This document shows, piece by piece, positions 37,494 to 46,640 of a DNA stretch of 64,000 bases; position 1 is the stretch's first letter, and each line of letters begins with the position of its first letter. The DNA comes from Nocardioides zeae (GTDB taxonomy: Bacteria > Actinomycetota > Actinomycetes > Propionibacteriales > Nocardioidaceae). The translations under genes and the position numbers were made by a program. The DNA lies in NCBI RefSeq assembly GCF_030818655.1, contig NZ_JAUTAN010000001.1:992001-1056000 (forward strand), given 5' to 3'. The notes below the pieces were generated by a model. That model did not search any database. It saw only the letters and a program-made list of their open reading frames with translations, and was not told the DNA's origin.

Positions 37494-40400
37494 ATGTCAG
37501 CCAGCAAGTCTCGATACGTCAGCGTCTGCCAACAGGCGCTGACGCTCCTCGCGGTGGCCGCCGTGCTCGCTCCCGCGGCCAACGTCGTCTCCCTCGACAT
37601 CTCGCACTCGCCCGAGGTCGCGCCGACGGTGCCCATCGCTGCCGGACCCGGCGACGAGGCCCCCGTCGAGTCGGCCCCGGTCGAGTCGACCGTCGAGGAG
37701 GTGGCGCTGACGGCGACCGAGGACGCCGTGCCCGCCGAGCCGACGGCTCCCGAGGCGCAGCGGGCCCCGGCGCCGGAGGACGCGACCGACGGCGTGACCG
37801 AGGAGCCGAGCGAGGAGCCGACGGAGGAGCCGACCGAGGAGCCGACCGAAGAGCCGAGCGCGGAGCCGACCGAGGAGCCGACGGAGACGCCGACCGAGGA
37901 GCCGACGGGGACGCCGAGCGAGGAGCCCGCCGCGCCGGCCACCACCGACGCCGACGGCCTGGCCCTCCCGGGCGTCACGACCGAGCTGCTCAGCGACCCC
38001 CAGCCCGTCACCGGCTTCGGCGCCGTGGGCGTGACGTGGGACCCCGCGACCCCCGTCGCGGGCGACGCGATCACGTTCCTGGTGCGCACGGCCACCGACG
38101 GCGTGTGGAGCGACTGGGAGACGATGCCCTACGAGGCCGAGCAGGAGGAGGCCACGACCGCCGCGGAGAACGCGGACGCCGGCAGCGGCGAGGAGGCCGA
38201 CGCGCGGCCCGGGACGGAGCTCGTCTTCGTGGGCGAGGTCGACGAGGCCCAGGTGCAGGTGACGGCCCCGGAGGGGCTGCCGGCCGACCTCACGGTCGCC
38301 GTGATCGACCCCGGCACGTCGCAGGTCGTCGAGGAGGCGCCGGAGTACGCCGCGCCCGCCGCCGACCCGGCTGCTACCGCCGACCCGGCCGCCACCACCG
38401 ACCCGGCCGACGCGACCACCGGCGACAGTGCCGACACGAGCGCGCCCGCCGACGACGCCATCGCGTTGCAGGCCGCCGCGAGCGGCGTGTCGCAGCCGTC
38501 GATCTACTCCCGCGCCCAGTGGGGGGCCGACGAGGGCATGCGTGACGGGTCGCCCCGCTACGCCGCCGTCAAGGGCGCCGTCATCCACCACACGGTGAAC
38601 GCGAACAACTACACGGCCGACCAGGTGCCGGGGATCATCCGGGGCATCTACGCCTACCACGTGAAGTCCCAGGGCTGGTCCGACATCGGCTACAACTTCC
38701 TCGTCGACAAGTTCGGCCGCCTGTGGGAGGGCCGCTACGGCGGGATCACGAAGGCCGTCCGCGGGGCGCACATCTCGGCCTACAACGACTACACCTTCGG
38801 CATCAGCGCGATCGGCAACTACGAGACCGCCCAGCCGACGCAGGCGATGCTGAACTCGATCGCGCACCTGATCGCGTGGAAGCTGAAGATCCACGGCATC
38901 GACGCGACCTCGACGCAGAGCTTCGGCGGCGACCGCTACCCGGCGATCATCGGCCACCGCGACGGCGGCCAGACGGCGTGCCCCGGCAAGTACCTCTACG
39001 CCAAGCTCGGCTGGATCCGCACGGAGGCCAAGAGCATCCAGAGCTCGGGCGGCTCCACCAGCCCGACGCCGGCGCCCACCCCGGGCAGCAACGCGTCCCG
39101 CCCGGCGATCGCCAAGGCCAACCTCATCGGTAACGACCGCCCCGACCTGGTGTTCCGCCAGTCCGACGGCCGGGTCTGGATCCTGCCCACGGGCGGCCTC
39201 AACGCCTACGGCAGCCGCATCGCGGTCGGCACCTTCCCCGGTGCGCAGGGCGTGACGATCTCCCCGGACCTCACCGGCGACGGTCGGCAGGACCTCGTGG
39301 TGGTGGACAGCCGCGGCCACGCCCTGCTCTACCCGGGCACGGCGCAGGCGGGGAAGTTCGGCTCGCCGCGCAGCATCAGCGCCAGCATGTTCAAGGACAC
39401 CGAGAACCTCATCGGGGTCGGCGACCTCGACGGCGACGGCAAGAACGACCTCATCGCCCGGAAGTCCGCGACCGGCCAGACGCTCCTCTACCGGGGTGAC
39501 GGCAAGGGAAAGTTCTCCGCCGTCTCCATCGCCCGCGACTGGAGGGCCTACGCGCTCTTCACGGTCATCGGCGACGTCACCGGCGACGGCGTGCGCGACC
39601 TCATCGCGAAGGACACCTCGGGCAAGATGTGGGTGCTCCCCACCGGGGTGCGCCGCAACGGCACCGAGCGCCAGTTCGTGGTCGGCACCCGCAAGTCGAT
39701 CCCCGGTGACTTCTCCGCGGTCGCCGCCATGGGCGGCTGGGGTGACGTCAACGCCGACGGCAAGCCCGACCTGCTGCTCCGCCTGACCAGCGGCTCGCTC
39801 TACCTGATGCCCTACAACGGCGGCAACGCCCGGTTCGGGCCCACCCGCGGTCCACTCTCCGGTGGGGGCAAGTTCCGCGAGATCACCAGCGCGGGCAACC
39901 TCAAGGGGAGCAGCGCGAGCGACCTCCTGGGCCGGATCGGCGACACCGTCTACATCGTCCCCCACGCCGGCACGGTCGACCACTACGCCGCGAAGGCCAC
40001 CAACATCGTCGTGCCCAGCGGCACCGCGGTCTTCAACGTCGGCGACTGGAACAAGGACGGCAAGGGCGACATCGTCACCCGGGCCTCCGACGGCGCCCTC
40101 ACGCTGTGGCGGGGCGACGGCCAGGGCCAGTTCGCCGCGGGCGTCGCGCTCGGGTCCGGCTTCGGCTCGGTGACCAAGCTCCGCTTCGTCGGCGACGTCA
40201 CCGGTGACGGCCTGCCGGACTTCTACGGGCGGAACGCGGCCGGGAAGCCGACCATCTTCCCGGGCAACGGGGCGACGGGCTTCAAGACGTCGCTGACGGC
40301 CAGCAAGGCGATGGACGAGTTCTGGTACTTCCGCGGGACCGACCTGAGCGCCTACGACCTGGTGACCGCCACGGCGTCGCTGACCGGCAAGACAACGACC

Positions 40401-40523
40401 GACATCGTGCTGCGGCACAAGGCGACGGGCATCCTGCGGCTGCTGCAGTACGACGCCTCCGGACGCGTCATCACCAACCGCACCATCGCCGAGCCGTCGA
40501 AGGGCATCACGTCGCTGGGCTGA
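37494..40523 (+). CDS. Secreted PGRP-type N-acetylmuramoyl-L-alanine amidase with VCBS/FG-GAP repeats
   Basis: The 1009-residue exported protein has a signal peptide (about 1-32), a Glu/Pro/Thr-rich stretch of EPTEEPTE repeats (about residues 100-145), and a beta domain. A PGRP/amidase-2 domain follows (about 335-520): YSRAQWGADEGM, AVIHHTVNAN, FLVDKFGRLWEGRYGG, and IIGHRDGGQTACPGKYL with the zinc His and Cys. Six or seven FG-GAP/VCBS repeats follow to the end (GDLDGDGKNDLI, GDVTGDGVRDLI). I chose the ATG at 37494 because AGGAG lies 8-9 bases before it, rather than an upstream in-frame start. It likely cleaves wall peptides. Confidence 0.93.
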   Translation: MSASKSRYVSVCQQALTLLAVAAVLAPAANVVSLDISHSPEVAPTVPIAAGPGDEAPVESAPVESTVEEVALTATEDAVPAEPTAPEAQRAPAPEDATDGVTEEPSEEPTEEPTEEPTEEPSAEPTEEPTETPTEEPTGTPSEEPAAPATTDADGLALPGVTTELLSDPQPVTGFGAVGVTWDPATPVAGDAITFLVRTATDGVWSDWETMPYEAEQEEATTAAENADAGSGEEADARPGTELVFVGEVDEAQVQVTAPEGLPADLTVAVIDPGTSQVVEEAPEYAAPAADPAATADPAATTDPADATTGDSADTSAPADDAIALQAAASGVSQPSIYSRAQWGADEGMRDGSPRYAAVKGAVIHHTVNANNYTADQVPGIIRGIYAYHVKSQGWSDIGYNFLVDKFGRLWEGRYGGITKAVRGAHISAYNDYTFGISAIGNYETAQPTQAMLNSIAHLIAWKLKIHGIDATSTQSFGGDRYPAIIGHRDGGQTACPGKYLYAKLGWIRTEAKSIQSSGGSTSPTPAPTPGSNASRPAIAKANLIGNDRPDLVFRQSDGRVWILPTGGLNAYGSRIAVGTFPGAQGVTISPDLTGDGRQDLVVVDSRGHALLYPGTAQAGKFGSPRSISASMFKDTENLIGVGDLDGDGKNDLIARKSATGQTLLYRGDGKGKFSAVSIARDWRAYALFTVIGDVTGDGVRDLIAKDTSGKMWVLPTGVRRNGTERQFVVGTRKSIPGDFSAVAAMGGWGDVNADGKPDLLLRLTSGSLYLMPYNGGNARFGPTRGPLSGGGKFREITSAGNLKGSSASDLLGRIGDTVYIVPHAGTVDHYAAKATNIVVPSGTAVFNVGDWNKDGKGDIVTRASDGALTLWRGDGQGQFAAGVALGSGFGSVTKLRFVGDVTGDGLPDFYGRNAAGKPTIFPGNGATGFKTSLTASKAMDEFWYFRGTDLSAYDLVTATASLTGKTTTDIVLRHKATGILRLLQYDASGRVITNRTIAEPSKGITSLG

Positions 40524-41271
40524 TCCGCTCGTCACGCTCGATGACCGCGCGCCGCTCGTCCCACCACGGGGCGGGCGGCGCGTCGTCGTCCGCGAGCACG
40601 ACGGACCCGCCGGCCGCCAGGACCGCGACGGTACGCCGCAACGCGGCCCGCTCCGCCAGCCCGGCGAGCAGCACCCGGCCACCGGGCGCGGCGGCGGGAG
40701 CGGGCGCGTCGCCGAGGAGCTCGGCCTGGCTCACGTCCGGCAGGGCGGCGTCGTCGGCGGTCGGGGGGTCGAGCGCGACGTACCCGTCCGGCTGCCCCCA
40801 CACCTCGACGCCGAGGTCGTGGACGCCCCCGGGCACGCCGTCCGCGAACGGTCGGGCAAGGGGCGTCAGGGCGGCGGCGACGACGACCCGGTCGTCGGCC
40901 TCGGGCGCCCAGCGGTCCAGGGTGGCGGGGCCGCACAGCACCGCGTCGGGTGCCGCGGCCGCCGGGTCGCCCGGCTGGACGACCACGAGGCCGGCGGACC
41001 AGGCCGCCCCCCAGGCCACCGGCGTCAGCCAGTGCGTCGGCAGGTCCACGAGCAGGGTGTCGCCCCGCTCGAGGTCGAGCGCGTCCGTGAGCAGGCCGGC
41101 GGTCTTGGCGACCCAGTTGGCGTAGGTCACGACGGAGAGCTCGACGCGCTCGGTGACGGCACCGGAGGCGTCGTGGGCGTACCACGTCACGAGGGGGCGA
41201 CCGGCGTCGGCGGCGACGAGGCCGGCCAGCAGGTCGGGGAAGACGGCGGGGCGGCGCGGGGAGGCGGTCAC
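40507..41271 (-). CDS. TIGR03089-type protein (AMP-binding-like)
   Basis: The 254-residue protein resembles the N-terminal part of acyl-adenylating enzymes (LLVDLPTHWLTPVAWGAAWSAG) but lacks the AMP loop and the C-terminal lid, so it is probably not a ligase. TIGR03089 proteins are found in actinobacteria beside LCP genes, as here. The product is probably cytoplasmic. Its stop overlaps the end of the convergent amidase gene by 17 bases. Confidence 0.85.
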   Translation of the reverse strand: MTASPRRPAVFPDLLAGLVAADAGRPLVTWYAHDASGAVTERVELSVVTYANWVAKTAGLLTDALDLERGDTLLVDLPTHWLTPVAWGAAWSAGLVVVQPGDPAAAAPDAVLCGPATLDRWAPEADDRVVVAAALTPLARPFADGVPGGVHDLGVEVWGQPDGYVALDPPTADDAALPDVSQAELLGDAPAPAAAPGGRVLLAGLAERAALRRTVAVLAAGGSVVLADDDAPPAPWWDERRAVIERDERISPAT

Positions 41272-41277
41272 CCCGTC

Positions 41278-41283
41278 ATCCTC
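41278..41283 (-). promoter_or_regulatory. Possible leaderless -10 (GAGGAT) for the TIGR03089 gene
   Basis: GAGGAT ends 6 bases before the GTG at 41271, the same spacing as the TANNNT cases. It is followed by a hairpin terminator for the upstream gene, which supports independent transcription. Confidence 0.4.
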
Positions 41284-41300
41284 GCAGCCGGTCCGGAACG

Positions 41301-41334
41301 CCGAGAGCCCCGGCCGTGGGGCCGGGGCTCTCGG
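41301..41334. terminator. Hairpin terminator after the DUF3105 gene
   Basis: A 15-base-pair perfect stem with a four-base loop: CCGAGAGCCCCGGCC pairs with GGCCGGGGCTCTCGG. It lies 22 bases after the DUF3105 stop on the minus strand. There is no T-run, typical for this phylum. Confidence 0.8.
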
Positions 41335-41355
41335 GTCACGCGGTGACCGGGGGGA

Positions 41356-42213
41356 TCACATGGCGTTGGGCTCGGTCGAGTTGGTGTAGGGCCAGCGGAG
41401 CATGAACTCCTTGAGCGCCTCGCCGCTGGGGGCGCTGCAGTACTGGATGACGCCGTAGCTCGTGGGCTCCTCCTCGCCCTCGGCCGTCGGCGCGACGAGC
41501 TCCGGCGCGTCGCCGACCGCGGGCTCGGGGTCGATCGCCCAGTGGGTGAGGGCCACGTGCACGCCGCCCTCGAGCTCGGGCGCCTCGTTGCCGGTCAGCT
41601 CGGCGATCTGCTCCATGCCGGCCTGCATGTCGGTCGCCCACTCGGTCTGGTCGCCCTCGGCCTCCTCCGCGCCGTACCACGGCACGGCCTTGAACTTGAG
41701 GCGGAAGTTGTCGGTGCCCTGGAGCTTCTTGCCGATGCCCTCGATCTCGTCGACCTCGTCGCTGTTGTCCTCGACGGTCTGGTCGTACCAGAGGAACGTG
41801 TAGCCGTGCTCGGAGTTGTGCACGAGCTGCTCGAGCTCCGAGCGGTCGTCCCAGCCGTAGAACTTGCGCTCCATCGCCGCGGGGACCGACCGGTGGGGAC
41901 CGAAGATCGGGGGCGACGTCGTGTACTCGATCGAGCCGGAGTCGCGGTGGTCCTGCTCGCCCGTCGCCGGGATGACCATCTCGGGGCCGCACACCGTGGC
42001 CGGCGCACCGATGCTGGCGAGGTCGATGTCGTCGAACTTGCGCAGGTCCCACCAGTTCGCGACGGGCCGGTAGGCCGCGGCGCCGACGATGAGCAGGGCG
42101 ACCACGGCGCACACGCCGACGATCATGAAGCTGCCGCGCCGCTCGGCGCGCTGGTGCGCCTTGAGCTGCTTCTTGGCCTTGGCAGCACGGTCGTTGCTCG
42201 GGGTCTTCGCCAC
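41356..42213 (-). CDS. DUF3105 membrane-anchored protein
   Basis: The 285-residue protein has a basic N-terminus, one helix (about residues 27-49) and an exported domain with HNSEHGYTFLWYD, the His-rich signature of DUF3105. Three His and acidic residues make a metal site plausible, but the function is unknown. The N-terminal repeats of Lys/Gln/Arg fit a signal anchor. The GTG start has GAGGATTGCC upstream, either a ribosome site or a weak -10. Confidence 0.86.
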   Translation of the reverse strand: MAKTPSNDRAAKAKKQLKAHQRAERRGSFMIVGVCAVVALLIVGAAAYRPVANWWDLRKFDDIDLASIGAPATVCGPEMVIPATGEQDHRDSGSIEYTTSPPIFGPHRSVPAAMERKFYGWDDRSELEQLVHNSEHGYTFLWYDQTVEDNSDEVDEIEGIGKKLQGTDNFRLKFKAVPWYGAEEAEGDQTEWATDMQAGMEQIAELTGNEAPELEGGVHVALTHWAIDPEPAVGDAPELVAPTAEGEEEPTSYGVIQYCSAPSGEALKEFMLRWPYTNSTEPNAM

Positions 42214-42286
42214 GGTCTGGCAATCCTCACGGGGTCGGGACGAGGGCAGGTCGACGTGCGCCGCGCTGGGCGCACGAGAGGGGAGT

Positions 42287-43252
42287 TTACGGACTACCCG
42301 GGACGAAGCGGACCTCCGAGGTCCCCGCGGGTTCCCAGGACCACCCCAGCACCCGGGTCAGCGCGTCGAGCGAGACCCGCGCCGCGTGGAGGTCGGCGAC
42401 GGGCGTGGTGACCCCCGCGTCGTCCACGAGCACCGGTACGGCGAACACGCGGGTGAGCGCGTCGGCGACGTCGGCGGCCGCGGCGGGTCCGCCGAACCCG
42501 TCCCGCAGCTCGGCCTCGTTGACGCGGGCGGCGAGGGCGGCGACGACGGCCTCGCGCGCGCCGTACCCGAACATGTCGCGCTCGGGCGCCCGCACCAGCC
42601 CGGCGGCGCCGGGCCCGTCCTCGTCGGCGGGCAGCACGAGGTCGGCGCGTCCGCGCAGGAGCGCGAGGGGGCGCCCGCCGAGCTTGCCCTGGGCGAGCTC
42701 GGCGGCGGACGCGATCTCGTCCGCGACGGCCGGTGCCGTCACGGCGAGGGGGTTGCCGTAGGAGTCGACGCGGCCGGCGTGGTCGTCGAGCACCCGGAGG
42801 CCGGCGGCCCCCACGGCGATGTCCGTCTGGCCCTCGCGCCACGCGCGCCCGGCCGTGTCCGTGACCACCACGCCGACGACGGCGCCGGTGCGGCGGCGTA
42901 CCTCGGCGCGCAGCGCCCGGGCCGAGGCGTCCGGGTCGAGGGGGAGCGGCACGACACTGCCCGCGACCACGTTGGAGTTGTCGACGCCGGCGGCGGCGAG
43001 GGTGAGGCCGTGGCGCGTGCGCGCGATGCGGGTCGGGCCGCGGCGGGCCACCACCCGCACGGTCTCCTCGTCGATGACCGACTCGCGGTCGGAGGCGACG
43101 ACCCGTCCCTCGGCCTTCGCGACCGCCTTGCTGGTGACGACGACGACGTCCCCGTCGCGGGGGGCGAGGTGGGTGACGACGAGCGCGGCCAGGTCGGTGC
43201 CGGCCGCGACCTCGCCGATGCCGTCCGGGGCGTGGACCTCGAGCCCGCTCAC
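42287..43252 (-). CDS. cofE: Coenzyme F420-0:L-glutamate ligase without FMN domain
   Basis: CofE adds glutamates to F420-0 using GTP. The 321-residue protein has the ligase domain (about 1-245): DGDVVVVTSKAVAKAEGR, GVVVTDTAGRAWREGQTDIA and GQTDIAVGAAG. In many actinobacteria FbiB carries a nitroreductase-like reductase domain of about 200 residues after it. Here only about 75 residues follow, with no such motif. GTG overlaps the cofD stop (GTGA). The reductase needed to finish F420 must be elsewhere, and a stand-alone nitroreductase lies 2.7 kb away. Confidence 0.9.
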   Translation of the reverse strand: MSGLEVHAPDGIGEVAAGTDLAALVVTHLAPRDGDVVVVTSKAVAKAEGRVVASDRESVIDEETVRVVARRGPTRIARTRHGLTLAAAGVDNSNVVAGSVVPLPLDPDASARALRAEVRRRTGAVVGVVVTDTAGRAWREGQTDIAVGAAGLRVLDDHAGRVDSYGNPLAVTAPAVADEIASAAELAQGKLGGRPLALLRGRADLVLPADEDGPGAAGLVRAPERDMFGYGAREAVVAALAARVNEAELRDGFGGPAAAADVADALTRVFAVPVLVDDAGVTTPVADLHAARVSLDALTRVLGWSWEPAGTSEVRFVPGSP

Positions 43253-44298
43253 GACGGGCGCCCGGCGAACGCCGCCTCGACCGCGGCGGCCGCCATCCGG
43301 GCGGTCGCGTCGTGGTCGGTCATCATGAGCGGCACCGCGCGGCTGGTGAGCCCGGCGGACTCCAGCTCCGGCAGCTGCGCGGCGTCGCGCTCGTCGACGA
43401 GCCACGCGTCCAGCACGCCGGTGCTCCCGGGGCCGCGGGCGCCGTAGTGCCGACCGACCGCCCCCGCCGACACCTCGACGCCGATCGCCTCGAGCACCTG
43501 CCGCGCCATCCCGCGCACCGGCCCGTCGCCGACGATGGGGGAGAGGCCCACGACGCGCGCGTCGGTGGTGGCGACCGCGTCGCGCACCCCCGGTACGCCG
43601 AGGATCGTGCCGACCGAGACGACGGGGTTCGACGGGGGCAGCACGACGAGGTCGGCGTCCGCGATGGCCTCGAGGACGCCCGGGGCCGGCGTGGACCCCT
43701 CGAGGCCCACGACGACGACCGTCTCGGCCGGCACCTCGGCGCGCAGGCGCACCCAGTACTCCTGGAAGTGGACGACGCGGCGGCCGCTGGGCGCGTCCTC
43801 GTCGGCGATCGCCACGTGGGTCTCGACCCGGTCGTCCGTCATGGGCAGCAGGCGCAGCCGGGCGCCGAGGGGCTCGAGCCAGCGACGGCACAGGGCCCGC
43901 GTCACGTCGGAGAGCGGGTAGCCGGCGGCCAGCATCTGCGTGCGCACCAGGTGGGTGGCGACGTCGCGGTCGCCGAGGCCGAACCAGGTCGGCTCGACGC
44001 CGTACGCCGCGAGCTCGGTCTTGACGCTCCACGTCTCGTCGCGCCGACCCCACCCGCGGTCGGGGTCGATGCCGTCGCCGAGGGTGTACATGACGGTGTC
44101 GAGGTCGGGGCAGACCTTGAGGCCGTGGACCCAGATGTCGTCCGCAGTGTTGGCCACCACGGTCACCTCCGTGGCGGCGGACCCGCCGGGCACCTGGCCG
44201 GTGGCGAGGCCGTGCAGCAGACCCTGGAGGAAGCGGGCGCCGCCCATGCCTCCGGAGAGGACGGTGATGCGCTGCAGGGTGGGGGGCGTCGTGCTCAT
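43249..44298 (-). CDS. cofD: 2-phospho-L-lactate (or PEP) transferase of F420 synthesis
   Basis: CofD/FbiA joins the deazaflavin Fo to the phospho-lactyl (or phosphoenolpyruvyl) guanosine donor. The 349-residue protein opens VLSGGMGGARFLQGL, has VANTADDIWVHGLKVCPDLDTVMYTLGD, the family's donor site, and PSNPVVSVGTILGVPG. The ATG has AGGGTGG upstream. Downstream cofE overlaps it, forming a two-gene F420 operon. It is divergent from whiB. Confidence 0.94.
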   Translation of the reverse strand: MSTTPPTLQRITVLSGGMGGARFLQGLLHGLATGQVPGGSAATEVTVVANTADDIWVHGLKVCPDLDTVMYTLGDGIDPDRGWGRRDETWSVKTELAAYGVEPTWFGLGDRDVATHLVRTQMLAAGYPLSDVTRALCRRWLEPLGARLRLLPMTDDRVETHVAIADEDAPSGRRVVHFQEYWVRLRAEVPAETVVVVGLEGSTPAPGVLEAIADADLVVLPPSNPVVSVGTILGVPGVRDAVATTDARVVGLSPIVGDGPVRGMARQVLEAIGVEVSAGAVGRHYGARGPGSTGVLDAWLVDERDAAQLPELESAGLTSRAVPLMMTDHDATARMAAAAVEAAFAGRPS

Positions 44299-44374
44299 GG
44301 GACCACCCTGCCGGACGGGTCGGCAGGCCCGTCCATCGGGCTCTCTAGCAGACTGCTTGTAACACACGGTGGGC

Positions 44375-44403
44375 TTGACTTACGGGTACGACAGGCATGT
44401 AAT
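44375..44403 (+). promoter_or_regulatory. Classical promoter upstream of whiB
   Basis: TTGACT (44375-44380), a 17-base spacer, and TGTAAT (44398-44403) make the best sigma-A type promoter in the window. Transcription would start near 44410, giving a leader of about 130 bases. That is in contrast to the leaderless genes around it and may allow post-transcriptional control. Confidence 0.75.
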
Positions 44404-44540
44404 TCCCACAGTGTCTTCCCCTTCAGACGCGACGGCGTCGGCCGAAGGGGAGGGCGAGCAGGAGCCGGGGTGCGGCGGACGGTGGCGTGTGGACGTCGCC
44501 GAGGTGTGCCGAATGGGTCGAGGAACCGGGGAAGGGGCGG

Positions 44541-44804
44541 GTGGCGTTGATCGAGCTCAATCTCGTTGACGGGGACGCCGGGGAACCGGGCTGGCAGGAG
44601 CGTGCGCTCTGCGCGCAGACCGACCCGGAGGCGTTCTTCCCGGAGAAGGGCGGGTCCACGCGCGAGGCCAAGAAGGTCTGTCTCACGTGTGAGGTGCGGG
44701 ACGAGTGCCTGGAGTACGCGCTGATGAACGACGAGCGCTTCGGGATCTGGGGCGGTTTGTCCGAGCGCGAGCGGCGCAAGCTGAAGAAGCGCGCCGTCGT
44801 CTGA
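44541..44804 (+). CDS. whiB2: WhiB-family iron-sulfur regulator (WhiB2/WhmD type)
   Basis: Wbl proteins bind a 4Fe-4S cluster and control septation and differentiation with sigma-A. The 87-residue product carries all four Cys (RALCAQTDPEAFF, VCLTCEVRDEC), the GIWGG turn and a basic end (RERRKLKKRAV). The long identical stretch with WhmD and its place after cofD match M. tuberculosis whiB2-fbiA. I chose the GTG at 44541 over an upstream in-frame ATG (44487) because a GGGGAAGGGG ribosome site lies just before it. Confidence 0.9.
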   Translation: MALIELNLVDGDAGEPGWQERALCAQTDPEAFFPEKGGSTREAKKVCLTCEVRDECLEYALMNDERFGIWGGLSERERRKLKKRAVV

Positions 44805-44823
44805 ACGGGGAAGGGGGTCGGCC

Positions 44824-45870
44824 GTGACCGACCTCGTCCCCGTCCTGGTCGTCGCCGGCCCGTTGGGTGCGGGCAAGACGACCCTGGTCAACCACCTGCT
44901 CAGCCACAGCGCCGACACGCGCGTGGGTGTCATCGTCAACGACTTCGGTGACATCGACGTCGACGGTCTCCTCGTGGCCGGCCAGGCCGACATGCTCTTC
45001 TCGGCGAGCGGCGGGTGTCTCTGCTGCGCCACCGACGACGGAGCCGTCGCGGACTTCGTGGCCCGGTTGACCGCTCCGCGGGCCGGGATCGACGTCGTGG
45101 TCGTCGAGGCCAGCGGCGTCGCCGACCCCGTCGCCCTCGTGCACCGGGTGACCACCAGCCTGTCCCGCCGCGCACGCTTCGGCGGCCTCGTCGTGCTGCT
45201 CGACGCCGAGCACGTCGCCCCCGACCTCGCCGACCTCGCCGCGGGCGGCGAGCGCCACGCCCAGCTGGCCCACGCCGACCTCGTCGTCCTCACCAAGACC
45301 GACCGCGTCGACGCCGGGCACCTCGCCCGCCTGCGGGCCCGTCTGCGCGTGCTCCTGCCCGGGCGCCCGGTGACGACCGCCGTGCAGGGGGCGCTCGACC
45401 CGACCCTGCTCTTCGACCTCCGGCACGACCCCGCCCGGCAGCTCACGCTGGGCGACATCCGCGCCGGGGAGAACGAGCACCTGCACGCGGCGTACCGGTC
45501 CGTGAGCTGGACCAGCGCCGCGCCCCTCCACCCGCGCCGTCTCGCGGCGTTCCTGGGCGAGGGGGTGCCCGAGGCGTTCCGCATCAAGGGGTTCGTGACC
45601 ATCGACGTGCCCGGGGCGACGTCGCGCTGGACGGTGCACCGCGTCGGTCGACACGTCCGCGTCACCCCCGGGGCGCCGGGCGCCCCGGGGCGCCGCGCGG
45701 GCACCGAGCTGGTGCTCATCGGTCCGGAGCTGGGCGGGTCGGCCTACGACGAGCTCGCGGCGATGGTGGCCACGCCCGACGAGCGGCCCGACCTCGAGGA
45801 CCTCTGGGGTCTCGAGCGCCTGGTGCCGGCCGAGCTGCGCGCCGACCACCTGCCCAGCGCCGCGGGCTGA
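44824..45870 (+). CDS. CobW/COG0523 family GTPase (metallochaperone)
   Basis: The 348-residue protein has VAGPLGAGKTTLVNHLL (Walker A), GGCLCCATDDGAV, the Cys-X-Cys-Cys metal site of the COG0523 family, and a TKTD-type guanine motif. A C-terminal CobW domain follows. Family members deliver zinc or other metals. The start is 19 bases after whiB, so they may be one transcript, although no functional link is known. An adjacent nitroreductase and acyl-CoA dehydrogenase follow. Confidence 0.91.
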   Translation: MTDLVPVLVVAGPLGAGKTTLVNHLLSHSADTRVGVIVNDFGDIDVDGLLVAGQADMLFSASGGCLCCATDDGAVADFVARLTAPRAGIDVVVVEASGVADPVALVHRVTTSLSRRARFGGLVVLLDAEHVAPDLADLAAGGERHAQLAHADLVVLTKTDRVDAGHLARLRARLRVLLPGRPVTTAVQGALDPTLLFDLRHDPARQLTLGDIRAGENEHLHAAYRSVSWTSAAPLHPRRLAAFLGEGVPEAFRIKGFVTIDVPGATSRWTVHRVGRHVRVTPGAPGAPGRRAGTELVLIGPELGGSAYDELAAMVATPDERPDLEDLWGLERLVPAELRADHLPSAAG

Positions 45871-45929
45871 ACCGGCGCGATCCGGGAGGGGTGCTGTCGC
45901 GGCGGGCCCCGGTGGGGCAAGGTGTCCTC

Positions 45930-46640
45930 GTGACCCACGCCACCGATCCCACCTTCGCGCGGGTGCTCGACGAGCGCTTCAGCTGCCGCGCGTTCCTGCC
46001 CGAGCCGGTCGAGCCGGAGCTGCTCGACCAGCTGTTCCGCCTGGCGCAGCGCACGCCGTCCTGGTGCAACACGCAGCCCTGGCAGGTCCACCTCGTCACG
46101 GGCGCGGCGCGCGACGACTTCGCGGCCCACCTGGCTGCCGCCGTCACGAGCGCCCCCGGATCCTCGGACCTGCCGACCCCGGAGCGCTACGAGGGCGTCT
46201 ACCGGGAGCGGCGCCGCGCGTCCGGCTTCGCGCTCTACGAGAGCCTCGGCATCGCGCGGGAGGACACGGCGGCCCGCGGCGCGCAGATGCTCCGCAACTT
46301 CGAGTTCTTCGGCGCCCCCCACGTCGCGATCGTGACGAGCGACCGCCTGCAGGGCACCTACGGCGCGATCGACTGTGGGGGGTACGTCGCGACCCTGACC
46401 CACGCGGCCACCGCGCTGGGCCTCGCCACGTGCGCCCAGGCGGCGCTGGCGATGTACTCCGACGCCGTGCGGTCGTTCCTCGGCCTCCCGGAGGACCGCG
46501 TGATCGTCTGCGGCGTCTCCCTCGGCCGCGCCGACCTCGACCACCCGGCCAACGGGTTCCGCACCGAACGGGCAGCGGTGGCGGAGGCGGTCACCGTCGT
46601 GGACCGGCGGCCCGCCGACCGCGAGGAGGGGGCGGCATGA
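45930..46640 (+). CDS. FMN nitroreductase-family oxidoreductase
   Basis: The 236-residue protein opens RFSCRAFLPEPVEPELLDQLFR, then RTPSWCNTQPWQVHLVTG, the FMN-phosphate site of nitroreductases. A GYVATLTHAATALGLATC stretch near the C-terminus is typical of the same fold. The GTG start has an AAGGTG site. The stop overlaps the start of the acyl-CoA dehydrogenase gene, suggesting joint expression. Substrate is unknown. It is a candidate, by position only, for the missing dehydro-F420 reductase. Confidence 0.88.
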   Translation: MTHATDPTFARVLDERFSCRAFLPEPVEPELLDQLFRLAQRTPSWCNTQPWQVHLVTGAARDDFAAHLAAAVTSAPGSSDLPTPERYEGVYRERRRASGFALYESLGIAREDTAARGAQMLRNFEFFGAPHVAIVTSDRLQGTYGAIDCGGYVATLTHAATALGLATCAQAALAMYSDAVRSFLGLPEDRVIVCGVSLGRADLDHPANGFRTERAAVAEAVTVVDRRPADREEGAA

